Origin: Carex sylvatica
Lineage: Eukaryota; Streptophyta; Magnoliopsida; Poales; Cyperaceae
NCBI GenBank assembly: GCA_964058845.1
Contig: CAXKVR010000141.1
Location: 1 to 64,000 of the forward strand
DNA length: 64,000 bases
Direction of reading: 5' to 3'
The position numbers and the translations under genes were made by a program. Below are positions 43,913-55,567 of this stretch, in pieces; the stretch's first letter is position 1, and every line of letters begins with the position of its first letter. The notes below the pieces were generated by a model. It had not been told where the DNA came from and did not search any database. It worked only from the letters and a program-made list of their open reading frames with translations.

Positions 43913-44895
43913 CCACGGATAAAGCCGAGTCCAAAACTCAGATTGAGCTGACAGATGAGATAGAACAAGTCGAACTGGAATCGAGAAAATTCCTGAACAT
44001 CGGAAAGGCAGTGGAAGGTGAAGCGAGGAAATAACTAGTTTCCTTCCTTAGGGACAACCGGTCTGTCTTTGCATGGACAGCCGTCGACATGTCTGGAATC
44101 CCGAGACACATAGCCGAGCATAAGCTCCACATAAGACCAGGAGGTAAGCCGGTAAGGTAGAAGAAGCGCAATATGGGCAAAGAAAGACGAATGGCAGTAA
44201 AAAAGGAAGTGAAAGGACTGCTGGAGGCCGGGGTCATCCGGAATGTTGATTGCCCGAAGTGGACAGCCAACCCAGTATTAGTGAAGAAGTCCAATGGTGA
44301 CTGGAGGATGTGCATCGATTATACTGATCTTAACAAGGCTTGTCTCATGGATTATTTCCCTTTACTCAAGATTGATGAGCTGGTGGATTCCACCTCGGGA
44401 CACGTCTTTCTAAGTTTTGTGGATACATTTTTGGAATATAATCATATCAGGATGTGTCAGGAGGATGAAGAGAAAGTTGCGTTCACGACGCATTCGGGAC
44501 TTTATTGCTATAAGATGATGCCTTTTGACTTACGAAATGTCGGGGCCACATTCCAGAGAATAGTAAATAGGGCCTTCGAAAAGCAAATCGGGAGAAACAT
44601 GGAGGCATACGTAGATGATCTCCTCGTGAAGAGCATGTTTGACCTCGGGCACATTGAGGACCTCTGCGAATGCTTTGCGACGTTGAATAGGGCCGACATA
44701 AAGCTCAACCCCAAGAAGAGTTTCTTCGGCCTCACAGGTGGTAAGTTCTTAGGGTTTATGGTGTCAATGCGAGGCATCGATATTCACCCCTCAAAATCCC
44801 AAGCCATCATGGATATGAAGCCTCCCAAAAATCTTAAGGAGCTCCAAACACTGACAGGCAGATTGGCAGCTTTTAACAGGTTCATCGTGAAATAA
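43873..44895 (+). pseudogene. Tat pol: pre-RT segment and reverse transcriptase
   Basis: One frame with stops at about 44032 (TAA) and 44158 (TAG). RT is open 44173-44895: KEVKGLLEAGVIRNVDCPKW, WRMCIDYTDLNKAC, PLLKIDELVDSTSGH, MMPFDLRNVGATFQRIVN, catalytic YVDDLLVKS, KFLGFMVSMRGIDIHPSK, and LQTLTGRLAAFNRFI. Compared with typical relatives, SFVDTFLEYNHIRM has lost the usual D-x-x-x-GY arrangement, so the enzyme would be impaired even without the stops. Confidence 0.85.
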
Positions 44896-45660
44896 GTAGA
44901 TGTTTGCTTCCCATTTTTTAAGGTAATGCGAAAGTCCGCTAGATTTGAATAAACGGATGAGTGTGCAATGACCTTTCAGAACGTTAAGGAGTATCTCGCT
45001 AACCCGCCATGCCTTAGCAAACCCACATCGGGGAATCACTAGTACTTTACATAGCAACCACGAGTCATGCGATGAGTGTCGCGTTAGTACGAGAGGAAGG
45101 TCGGGAACAGAAACTGATCTACTTTGTTTCCCACATTTTACGCGACGCAGAGACCCGATATACCCAGATCGAGAAGGCTGCCTACGCCCTTGTAAAGGCA
45201 GTCTGGAAATTAAGACCATATTTCCAATCACACCCGATCAAGGTATACACGGGGTACCCTTGAAGAAAGCATTCGCAAATTTTGAATCATCCAAACGCCT
45301 ATTGGCATGGGCTTTAGAGTTATCCGATTTTGACATCTCCTTCCACCCTCAGAACTCACTCAAATCACAGATCTTCACCGATTTTATAGCATAGTACTCT
45401 GGGATGCCCGTGGAGTTGGATGAAAAATGGAAATTATACGTAGACGGAGCTTCCTCGCTGCAAGGTGTAGGGGCGGGAGTATCCCTAATAGGGCCACAAG
45501 GGGAGATGTTGAATTACGCACTGCATTTTCAATTCCCAGTCACCAATAATACGGTCGAGTATGAAGCATTGATCGCAGGGTTGCGATTAGCTAAGGATGT
45601 CGGAGCCCGAAAAGTTCATTTACACAGTGACTCTGAATTAGCAGTACGACAACTAAAAAA
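44896..45660 (+). pseudogene. Tat pol: RNase H and second (archaeal-type) RNase H
   Basis: RNase H pieces lie in three frames: VALVREEGREQKLIYFVSH and ETRYTQIEKAAYALVKAVWK (45072-45263), then KRLLAWALELSDFDI after a frameshift near 45260. The second RNase H starts at about 45420 (WKLYVDGASSLQGVGAGVSL, TNNTVEYEALIAGLRLAKDV, VHLHSDSELAVRQLKK) and is cut near 45660. The second domain keeps visible D, E and D residues. Integrase is absent. Confidence 0.82.
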
Positions 45661-46354
45661 AATAAAGAAGTTGACATCATTGAGGCAATCTAACCATATT
45701 TCTTTGTGTATATTTGAATAAAATAAATTATTAAGAATTAATGTCAAGTTCTTAATTAGTGTTATCTTTAGACTTGTGATATTCAACTGACAAATCAAGT
45801 CAAAGTTATAAAGAGTTACGGCATCATTCATCAATATATCAAATGTCTTATTTTTTTGACATACACACTAAATAAGAAAACTAAAACTCCACAAAATTAT
45901 TTAAATGAAAATACTAAGACCTAACAACAACAAAAAAGGGTGGACTGCCGCACTGGGGAGCAGTCAGCTAGAATAGTGGACCGCCCGTGAATTGAGCGGT
46001 TGGGGCAGTTTTGAAAAAAAAAAATCGAGGATAAATTTGTAAAAACTTTTTTTAGGATATTAATAAAAATATCCTCATATCATACCACCACATATCCAAT
46101 TGAAAGCCACATATATATCATATAATAATGTTACTTCAAATGTTTTTTTCTTATGTAAGCTCAATATCGAATCAGAAAGAACCATCAACTTATCATGAAG
46201 CACTTGAAAATCTTCTTTGAAAAATTGCAATGAAAGAAAAGTTAAGTGCTCTTGTGAAAAAAAATCGAACTTGGACAATTGTAGAATTGCCCCAAGATAA
46301 AAAATAAAAAAATAAAAAATAAAAAACTTGTATGATGCAAATGTGTATATAAAA
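45661..46354 (+). other. AT-rich intergenic stretch
   Basis: No supported gene. A GC-richer island at about 45950-46010 (GGACTGCCGCACTGGGG, then ACCGCCCGTGAATTGAGCGG) stands out in AT-rich DNA. I could not assign it to an element. Short A-runs follow near 46290-46325. Confidence 0.5.
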
Positions 46355-46911
46355 TTAGGGAGAATTTCTAGTGTACTCACGTAAATTTTCAAAATAGTCA
46401 ATTTTTTATAAAAATATCATAATATAATATCTCTAAAAACATTTGATATTTTTTTTCTTTTATTTAACTTTTTATTTGAATTATTTTAATAATAAATTAA
46501 CAAATATACTCTTTCATTTTAAATGGAGATATTTCTTGAATTTGTAATATCGAGATAAAGCATCTAATATTTCCTTCTTTCTGTGCGTTTCTTCTTTAAT
46601 TTTTTGCGCTAGAAAATTTCTTCCTTGTACTTCTAAATTTAATTCTCTTAATTTTCTTCTCTTTTTTTTTTTTAAAAAATCTTCGTAGAAGATGCGAAGT
46701 CATGAGGGGATCGAACTTTCAATCTTTGAATAATAACCAATAGTCTTAGAACATTTTTCCTAACCAAATGTGCTGCCTCCTCTTTCTCCAATTCCCTTAA
46801 TTTTCTTTTTTGAAATAATGTAGAGACTGCTAGATGTGCAATTCTCTTAATTTTCTTATCATCAATATTTACTATGAAAATTGAAGATCCCTTCTGTTAA
46901 TTCATCCGAAC

Positions 46912-47223
46912 CTAAGCTTCAGTATTAGTGCTAAGGAGTGATAACGGGTCAATTGGTATGAACTCAAGAGATGTACCGATTCCATCTAGACTTTGGATGG
47001 CATAATTAATATGTTTCTCCTCAACAAAGTCAAGAATCACGATAAAAAATCTGCTTTGATCGGGACTTGAGGCTGAGCACCTTTGGGAAGCTGAAGCACA
47101 AATCAATAGTCGACTGTGTCGTGATGTCAACCTAATGTAGATACTTAGTTTCTTACACTTGAGGCCTACGGGCTTTTCAAACATCAAAAAAAAAAAGTTT
47201 CTTACACTTGGACCCAGTATCAA
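46912..47223 (-). other. Open frame inside the TIR element, possible gene fragment
   Basis: 103-codon frame with ordinary composition (KPVGLKCKKLSIYI, FFIVILDFVEEKHINYAIQS, IGTSLEFIPIDPLS). I do not recognise a family. It lies between the left TIR and the LINE insertion. It could be a captured host exon, a transposase remnant or a chance frame. Confidence 0.3.
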
Positions 47224-47534
47224 AAGAGTTCAGATTATGCTCGAGCTTAGATGGGCTGTATCAAAAGAGTTTACTGGGGTACGTGGCGCACAAGGGAATT
47301 TTTTTTTTTGAAGAAAAATATGGGTCTAGCCCTATTTCATTCAAGATTTTGTCCATTACAGAAGAGGTGTAACAGTAAAGAAAAAAAACAATATGCTCAA
47401 AATATTTGAGCCTAAAGAACTAAACAAAGAAGAAAGGAAAAAGAAAAATATGGAAAGAAATGCTAAATGAAGGAAACAGTAGTAAAAAAAACTGAAAAAA
47501 GAGTAAATTGTAGATCGTCCCGGTATCAGTATCT

Positions 47535-50500
47535 CTAATCTGGTTCTGCCATGTAGTACTGTAGTTGCCAAGCTACTTCTTCCTCTAGGTCCGTTATTTG
47601 TTTGGTAACTTCTGTAAAAGTTCTTGCACAATGCTCACGCCATAATATGAATTGAGTAATTAATGCAATTGATCTCTGTCTTTTGGTTAAATGGGATTGT
47701 AGAACGAAATCATACTGTGTGATAGGCAAAGTCGGTGTGATTGCCTAGTATAGTTCCTTCGAGAATGTGCATTCTTGCAAGAGGTGCTTGACTGATTCTA
47801 GCGCTTCTTTACAAAGTACACATCTGTTGATGATTGGCCATTCTCGTTTATTTAGATTGTCTATTGTTGGTAGTCTGTTGAGTTGTGCCAGCCATGCGAA
47901 AACCTTCATACGTGGTGGTGCTTGCAACTTTCAAATCCTATGAACGTGTGTTAGTATCCTTGGTTCTTCTTTATACATACGATATCCACTCTTAACTGTA
48001 TAATTTCCTGATTCTGTCCATCTCCATTTCACATCATGTTGTATTTGTTCTTTAAGTTCCATTTGATGCAACATAGTTGTCAGTTGCCCCAATTCTTCTT
48101 GCGCATCTTCTGTTAGAGTAGGTCTAAATATCAATCTTAATTCATTTGACTGTTTTGCCCCTTGAAGTGAGATCTCAGAATCTAAGGTGTGTGAATAAAG
48201 ATTTGCCAATTCCTTACTCAGTATACCATTTCCCCAATTGTGTTCCCAAAGTGAAATTCTTTTACCGTTCCCCGGTACATATATGAAGGACATCTGATGA
48301 AAACTCTTTGTTGTCTTCGCAGCCTTATTGAATAAAGGTGTATTTGGCAGCAGCTCATTTGGACCAAGTGAATGCATGAGCAAGATTTTCCAAGGGGCTT
48401 TGACTGGTTTTTCCCATTGAAAATACCATTTAATAAGCAATGCTTGATTAAACTTTGTTAGGTCCATAATTCCTAAACCCCCGTAATCTTTTGGTTTACA
48501 CACTAGCTCCCATTTTTCTAATGACATTTTCTTTGGTTGATTAGAAACACCATGCCATAAGAAATTGCGCCTGATTTTATCTATATCCTTGATCACCCAA
48601 TCCGGTATTCTCATACAAGACATGAAGTAAGTAGGTAGAGAAGACAAAACCGCATTTAGCAATACTATTCTTCCCGCAATGGTTAGGTTCTTGGCTGCCC
48701 AGCTGGCTAGTCGTTTGTTCATTCTGTGTAGCAATGGCATGAATGCTTCTTTTGGCAATTTCTTATTTGATAAGGGTAGTCCTAGGTAAATGAATGGGAA
48801 GCTTCCAAGATGACAACCCATTATATTTGTTAATTCCTGTTGCGTTGCCTGAGTACCATCTGTTATTAATAATTCAGACTTACTCAAATTTACCGAGAGG
48901 CCTGAGATATGTCGAAAGGCCTTGAGCATTATTTGAAGAACCTGAAGCTGTTGTGTTTCTGGCTTGACAAAAAACAAAGCATCATCGGCATATAACAGAC
49001 ACGGTGACATTCCTTCAAAAGGTATCCTGAGAGCTTGTGTGTTTGCTAATTTTTTAGCGTACCTTGCTAAGAAATCAATCGCCATGATAAACAATAGAGG
49101 TGATAGTGGATCCCCCTGCCATACTCCGCGTTTCAAAATTATTTTTCTCCCAAGAAGACCATTGATTAGCATCTGTGATGTGCCCGAAAGGATTGATTTT
49201 TCTATCCATGCAATCCATGATATCAAAAACCCTTGTGCTCTTAAGATCTGTGTCATGAAATTCCAACTAATTATATCGAAAGCTTTTGTGAAATCCGCTT
49301 TGAACAATGCTATTGGTATGATATTTTCTTTAGCTCTGTGAAGTATATGCTGTGCATATAAGTAACTTTCACCAATCTGTCTATTCTTCAAGAAGCCGGT
49401 TTGTGCACTGTGAAGTAATTTTGGATTTTTTTTTTGTTGCAATCTATTGGCCAATAGCTTTGAAAATATTTTTTGCACTCCATGAAGTAAACTGATCGGT
49501 CGAAAATCTTGTACAGTAAGAGGAGCGTTCTTTTTGGGTAGAAGGACTATGTAGGATGTGTTTAAGGGTTCCAAAGAGGTATTATTTTCAAAAACATATT
49601 TGAAAACTACACACAAATCTATGGCGATGAGGTTACTGAATTGGTTGTAAAACTCTCCCGAGAAACCATCTGGCCCGGGACTTTTGTTCTTAGGCCACTG
49701 TTTTATAACCTCTTTGATTTCTTGTATTGTGCATTCAGTAATCAGATCGTTCAATTCTGAATTTTCTAGCCCTGTTGGATATAAGTTCTGCCAGCAAATC
49801 GGTGGTGTTGGTTGTGAATGCGTGCCTATTAGTTTGGTATAAAACTGGAAAAAATCTTCTGCTTTTGATTTCTGATCAGTGCATGTTAATCAATTGTGTT
49901 CTATATTCTGAATTGTATTTACCTTCTTTGATGCTGAGGCAATATTGTGAAAAAAATTTGTGCCTCTATCCCCCTCCAGTTCCCATTTAATGCGTGCTCT
50001 TTGCCTCCATATATCTTCTTTCATTGTTGAGAGTGTTGCATATCTTCCTTTTAAAATTGCAGCCACATGTTTCTCTAGTGTCGTGGGTGTCCTTCTATCT
50101 TTGACTTGGTCCAGCCAACCTAGAAATTCCCTACAAATATTGATCTGGAATTTCACTTTACTTATTTTGTCCCTTGCCCAAACTTTGATAGTCTGCTGAA
50201 TTTTGAGCATCTTCTTGTGTAATTGAAGGGGTGTGCTTGCCATACCAAGCTGTTGCCATGTGTGTGAGATTAGGTCTTTGAATTTATCAAACCTCAACCA
50301 GCAGTTCTCAAAGAGAAAGAGTCTCGATTTCTTAATTCTTGTAGTGGCTGTGTACATGATTGGGCAATGATCGGATGAAGTGTTCGCCAATGCTTTTTGT
50401 TCTGATATCGGGTAGGTCCTGTTCCATTCGTCTGATATTAAAAATCTATCGAGTCTCGCAAGGTGTGGTTGTTGACTGTCATTTGACCAAGTGAATCTGC

Positions 50501-51066
50501 GGCCGCTTAAAGGAATGTTGATTAATCCCAGTGAGGAGATTAAATTTGCAAAAATTAATGTTGTTCTCCACTCTCTTTGGCTGTTGCTAATTCTATCCTC
50601 CAGTGTCAAAGTAACATTTAAATCCCCGTCAAGTAGCCAAGGAGTTCCATCGGTTGGTTTTAGTGCCCTTAATTCCTCCCTATATTCTCTTCTTCCTTGT
50701 TGTGTTGATGGGCCATAAATGCCCGAGAACCATAAAGTTGATTTGTCAGAATTTTTTTGTAATAATACATTGACACTATATGTCTTGATTAGAGTCTGAA
50801 GCAAGGTGAATTTCTGAGGTGACCATGCTACCAGGACCCCCCCCCCCTCTTGTGCCATGTGCCGGCAACAACTCAAATTCCCTCAAATTTGCACCGCAAA
50901 TTTCTCGAATTTCTATGTTGTTTATGTTCTCCATTTTTGTTTCTTGTAAGCAAATCAAGTCAGGTCTTTTAATTAGAAATGTTTATCTAATTTCCACTCT
51001 TTTTTGTCTCATATTTAACCCACGAACATTCCACGAAATAAACTTTAATTTGGTGTTGTGATTCAT
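47535..51066 (-). pseudogene. LINE ORF2 (endonuclease-reverse transcriptase)
   Basis: Start ATG at 51066 (MNHNTKLKFISWNVRGLN). The endonuclease has LICLQETK, WLLDGDLNVTLT, LARLDRFLIS and SDHCPI, the Asn, Glu, Asp and SDH signatures. RT: NKSPGPDGFSGEFYNQF, FRPISLLHGVQKIFSKLLA, KADFTKAFDIISW, GVWQGDPLSPLLF and catalytic LLYADDALFF. The tail has the zinc-binding segment MKVFAWLAQLNRLP followed by CVLCKEALESVKHLL. Lesions: TAA near 50988; frame change in an 11-G run (50836-50846 on plus as C); TGA at 49890-49892; TGA at 47931-47933 and TAG near 47745, both probably at Trp codons. It would nick target DNA and copy the RNA in place. Confidence 0.88.
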
Positions 51067-51279
51067 TGATAACAAAAACTCCAACTTTTTTCTTCCAAGA
51101 ACAGTAAGCGATACATAGTTCCAAGTGCCAACTGCTTGCTAACTATAACTAAAAAACTCCACCCTTCTGCTGACCTAACTTCCATTATTGCGATCCCTTT
51201 TCCCCAGAATATAAAATTAACCTTAATTAACATAAAAACAGTACATGACAGCTTGGAACTTTTGGTGCTTACTTGATCT

Positions 51280-53679
51280 CTATCCTTGCTGCAAAACCGA
51301 CTCATTGGCGAGAATTGGGGCATTGAGGATGTTGCACAATCCTGCCTGCAATTGCTCGTCTATCTTCACTCCTGCTGCTCCCACAACCACTTCAGCTTGA
51401 AATGAGGAGAGCGGTTCAAAATCCTGCATATAGGTGATCTCTGCTTCTCCCATTCCCTTTGTTTTCCTCTTGGCTGACTTCGGTAAGGTCTGCACTTCAT
51501 CAAAACCCAGTATTTTCCTTGCTTTATTTTCTGGTGAGATATATCTTCCCTCATTTTTTCTCAACAAACGTGGGCTTCTTCTTACTTCTTTAAATTTTGG
51601 TGGGCCCTCAAAACCTGGTGGAGGCCCGTCTTCTATCTGTTGAGAGTGATGAGCTGTGTCTCTTACCTTTTTTTTATTCCCTGCATTGGTTAAAAGAGAA
51701 ATAGGCTCTTGTCCTTCCCTTGGCGCGTCAAGGCTACCAATTGGGCTTTCCATCTGAGTATCACTTATTGGCCTGTTGAAATCTTCTAACTCAATAATAT
51801 TATTTGTGGTCTGTTCTTTTTGTAACGGTCCAATTGTGCTGTATGCTAGTGGAGACCAGCTGTATCCAGCATTTTTTGTCACTTCTGCAGGGTTTTGAAC
51901 TGAAACATTAAATGCAACCTTACCATTCTGTGTGAGAATAATAAAAGTACCCGAGAGCTTTTTGACCAGTACTTTTGGTCGTTGTTCATGTAAAGACAGG
52001 TGTGCAGTCCCATCCCTCTGTACGAGGATTACTCCCTTCTTTTTGTTTTCTATCTCTTGCTCTCCTTTTTTCTCCCCCACTGGAGTGTCCAGTGTTGCCA
52101 TTGGTATCTCATGTTGGGGTTGATGTGTTCTTCTTGAATATGTCGAGTTTGCTCCCGTGGCGTATTCATCAGTTATTGCTCTACTATAGTCACTTGACTC
52201 AGATGGTTGTCTCCTTGCTCTAGGAGACGGCGGTCGGTTGTCTCTCCGTGGGGGGTTGCGTAAGATTTGGTCTCCTCTAGGCGGTGGCAAGTTTCCGGCC
52301 GGTACGTGTAACCATCCCTCAAGATTAACAATAACCGTTGTTGAGAAAGGATGAGTGGACATTAATATAGTGGGTGGGATATTAACCGGGTTGTGGCATG
52401 CTACTAGCACCCGAAGTGTTTCGAAATTACCGTTCACCATGACCGACGCCATCCTAAGAACATGACCGACTCCTGAGAGGAGCTGTTATAGGTTCTCTTC
52501 ATTCCAGTTGTCGTATGGGACATTTTCAAGTGTGAGACGTGCTTTGTGTGTGGTTGGGTCATAAACCATTCTCTCACTTTGTTTCCATTTTGCCAGTTGC
52601 ACGTGTGAGTCATAATCTATCGCAAAGACTCCGACATGGACTGCATGGTTTCTCATTGTTTCGGTTGGAAAGATTGCCATTAAGTCTCCTTCACCTGGGT
52701 CTGCTTTGCCAATAAGAAAATCTTTTGCATGGCAGTTGAGTTGAGCGGCAAGTATGTTAGCAAGGCGGTGTTGTGCGTTTCTCTCGTTTACATTTGGCCT
52801 GAAATGCACTACCGCTGCTCTTTCTAAACATCTATTTGATGAGTGAAGTCCTTCTTTATTGGGAACATATACCCTCATGATATCTGTGCGGCGGTGTGGG
52901 ATGCATTCGGGGTGCATCATCGGCATTGTTTGCCAATTTTCCATTGGGTCGTGTTGTGGTTGAGGTTGGGTTTATTTCTTTGGAGTGTGTTGATGGTGAA
53001 GTTGTTGTGTTTGCTGATTCTGAGTGTGATGGTTTTGAGCTACAGGGTCTCTATTTGTAGTATGATTTAGATGTTCCTTCTTGGTCTTGCACTTTGCTGA
53101 GATGTGGCCATATTTACTACACTTGTAACATTTAATAATGTTCCTGCAAGAAGCTTGAGTGTGTCCCTTCTCCATACATTTAAAGCATTTTTTATTTTCT
53201 TTGAGTTGCTGCAGGCACTTTTGAAGCAAAGGATTGATGTACTTACTCTGTAGTGTTTCTTTTTTAGCCTTGCGCTTTCTACTTACTGTCTTCTATCCTT
53301 CATCTTGCGGTGGTTGGAGATTGAATGCTGGTGCTCTAAATGCATGTTCATGGTTGTGTCCTTGTGTCTGTTTGTCCTCCAGCTTGACTTCCTTGAGTGT
53401 TGTTTTTGCTTGTTCCTTTTTTACTTGCTTTTCCTTTATTGAATGAGTAGTACCTTGTTGAGTAGACTCCCGTTGATGAAATTCAGCTATAGTCTTCAAT
53501 GTTGCCTCTTGAGACAGCTTACGAAAAGCTATTGATGAAGATCCATGGGTTGGTTTTTGGGGAAATGTCCCTGTTGTGACCTGTGCATAGGTAGGTTTTG
53601 GGTGGTTTTCTTGTAGGGTGGTAATAGCCTCTAACGTCTCCTTTTTTTTTGCCTCACGGAAAGCCAGAGAAGAAGACAT
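51280..53679 (-). pseudogene. LINE ORF1 (RNA-binding protein)
   Basis: Start ATG at 53679 (MSSSLAFREAKKKETLEAI); one frame of about 800 codons with stops near 53293 (TAG), 52972 (TAA) and 52486 (TAA). Two zinc knuckles, CFKCMEKGHTQASC and CYKCSKYGHISAKC, at about residues 170-200. A fold-like middle part follows (RAAVVHFRPNVNERNAQHRL, DLMAIFPTETMRNHAVHVGV, KARLTLENVPYDNW), then a Pro/Arg-rich and acidic tail. Here the knuckles precede the fold-like part, whereas plant L1 ORF1 proteins often have them after it. ORF1 would coat the LINE RNA. An extra 213 bp separates it from ORF2. Confidence 0.8.
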
Positions 53680-53954
53680 CCTCGCTCCCAGTTTCAATCA
53701 GGGCAATTGAATTTTTTTAACATCAATGCACAAGGGAATTAATTGGGTCCATTTACAAGAAGGGTAAATTAAACATTTTAGTTTTTGATAAAAGATAAAT
53801 GATGAATTAAATTCAATAGTTTCACCTTAAATCAATAAGTGGGGATATAAGAAACACTTTTACTATTGAATGGAGAAATTATATATTTTATTGTTTCGAT
53901 GGGGATATTGGAAATTTTGAATGTTTTAATGGCCACACCAGCAATTATCCCTTA

Positions 53955-54334
53955 TATATGGTACCTTTAGATCGGAAGAAATTACGTGCAGAATGTTGGA
54001 ATTCTTTAGGCTATTCGTAGAGGAAGGGGAAGGAAAGGGGAGAAAGAGAAATGACTATTCACTGTCTCTGAACAGTAAATTCTATACCCCGAATCGAGGG
54101 TGACAAGATCTGCCAAAACTCAACACTACGCCTCTCCTTTCTTCCCTCCGAACAGTAACTCCTCTCCTCCGCTCCCTTTCTGTCTTCCCTCTTCTGGAGC
54201 AAGTGACGAGGGCAGCCCGTTGTTTGTTTTTTAGTTTTTCCCTTCCTTCCCTTTAATGAAGATCTTCTACATCTCTCTAGAACAAAAACTTTCCATTGAA
54301 CCGTATTTGGTTGATAAAATTATGTTGGAGGTGA
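53955..54334 (+). other. Intergenic stretch
   Basis: CT-rich and GA-rich patches (GAGGAAGGGGAAGG near 54018, CTCCTCTCCTCCGCTCCC near 54160) but no supported gene or element. Confidence 0.5.
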
Positions 54335-54342
54335 AAGGTACA

Positions 54343-54531
54343 CAGGGGCGGAACTAGAAAATTGAAATAGAGGGCGCTACATAAATAAGTGTTGTGTAAT
54401 TTCAATTTATGAGAGGGGCTAATAGTATAACTTTTTTTTTAGAAATTAAAATTTGTTTAAAGGTTAAAATAACAAATTCCAATTAATAGGTGTGCTTAGC
54501 ACCCTTTTGACTATACATTCTTCCACCTCTG
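54343..54531. mobile_element. hAT-like MITE
   Basis: 189 bp with imperfect ends CAGGGGCGGAAC and CTTCCACCTCTG (the latter is CAGAGGTGGAAG when reversed). Flanked by near-identical 8-bp sequences AAGGTACA and AGGATACA, six of eight matching. CAGGGGCGGA ends with 8-bp duplications are typical of plant hAT elements. No transposase. Confidence 0.6.
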
Positions 54532-54926
54532 AGGATACAGGAAGTAAAACGTTTAACCATTGATATCCCACAAACGTATCTACTTTCCGACCTATATTTT
54601 GTACCAAAACCTGTGTCTAGAATCATTTAATCGGTCGTATTTCATTAAAATATCCATAAAATGTGGTACTGCTGCAAGTTTGTTCTTATTTTGCAGGAAT
54701 GAGATGAAATCGAGGAGAATTTGAGAAGTGTTTACACGACTCGTGTACTATCTTGTGCGGGTCGTATCAACCTTGACTCGACCACATACACGACTGCTGA
54801 CTCGACCTCATAAGAGACATAGGCACACGACCCGTACAGGATGTTACACGGGTCGTATCAGACAAATTCGGAAAGAGATCTAGAGTTCTGGAAAGAAATA
54901 TGATGGAAGGAAAGTCGGCCAAAGGC

Positions 54927-54936
54927 TATAAAAAGG
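54927..54936 (+). promoter_or_regulatory. TATA box of second Athila LTR
   Basis: TATAAAAAGG in AAAGGCTATAAAAAGGGG, followed by a plausible leader. The related LTR has only CATATAAGCG near 13641 at the matching place. Confidence 0.6.
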
Positions 54937-55567
54937 GGATTTCTTGCACCAGAAAGGTATTCTGGAGCAGAGAGACAATTCTAGGGTTAGAGATTGACGG
55001 CTATTGCTTGGAGACAAAGTTGAGAAGCAAAAGACGCGAGTTTTTGTTGTGGATCTTCTTTGTACTTCGGGTTTTAAAATGAATTCTTATTCTTTTATCT
55101 TTGTTATCTGTTTTAGTACTATGTTTGAGTAGTTTTATTAGTTTCTAGGGTTAAGATGTAATCGAATGTTTTGTTTTGCATCTAGTTATTGGATTTTTAC
55201 GGTGAAATTTGTGTTTGCTTGATTGTGATTGATTTTAATTACTTAGTTTGAATTGTTTGATTATTATTTGGTTTGACCACTAGATGAGGCCACATCGATA
55301 AGGTACTGTGTCCAATTTGATCTTTCAACCAGACTAAGTACATGAGGTAGGATTAGTGATCCGACAGTTGATCTTTCAACCAGACTATGTCCAATTTGAT
55401 CTTTCAACCAAACTAAACCCCAAAGAGGGCATATATTGCAGATTCCATACCAAGTTAATAAACCAACATACGACAATTGAGGTTTAGAAACATTAGGTCT
55501 GGTCAGTTGAACCCTACACAAAGGAACCACATAAAGAAACAGTCACTGGTGCATTAACTCGAAGTCC

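Larger units (their letters stand above)
43873..45660 (+). mobile_element. Tat-lineage Ty3/gypsy fragment
   Basis: Piece of a gypsy pol with no LTRs, covering the region before RT, RT, RNase H and the archaeal-type second RNase H, cut in the last domain. Two RNase H domains in this order are diagnostic of the Tat lineage. Many stops and at least two frameshifts show long decay. Base composition is more GC-rich than the surrounding DNA. Confidence 0.85.
47301..53727 (-). mobile_element. L1-type LINE, full length, inactive
   Basis: Flanked by the exact 13-bp duplication GCACAAGGGAATT (47288-47300 and 53728-53740). The minus-strand 3' end carries a short A tail (nine Ts at 47301-47309 on plus). 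Order is ORF1, ORF2 (endonuclease, RT, zinc-finger tail), as in plant L1 elements. The perfect duplication means the insertion is not very old, yet both ORFs carry several stops, so it may have been copied from, or decayed under, heavy C-to-T mutation. Confidence 0.94.
46358..53951. mobile_element. Probable degenerate TIR DNA transposon, split by a LINE
   Basis: Left end GGGAGAATTTCTAGTG (46358) and right end CAGCAATTATCCC (to 53951) are imperfect inverted repeats, 15 of 21 positions by my count. TTA flanks both sides (46355-46357 and 53952-53954), which fits the 3-bp duplication of PIF/Harbinger-type elements. Without the LINE and its target duplication the element would be about 1.15 kb and non-autonomous, with no transposase seen. 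The ends are diverged, so this is a moderate-confidence call; chance similarity is possible. Confidence 0.45.

Noticed and set aside
45950..46010. GC-rich island as a promoter or small RNA gene
   Set aside because: Short, no hairpin of convincing length, no flanking gene. Nothing beyond base composition supports it.
53963..53973. AGATCGGAAGA, resembling the start of a common sequencing adapter
   Set aside because: Only 11 bases match and the next bases (AATTACG) do not continue the adapter. A chance match in 64 kb is plausible.
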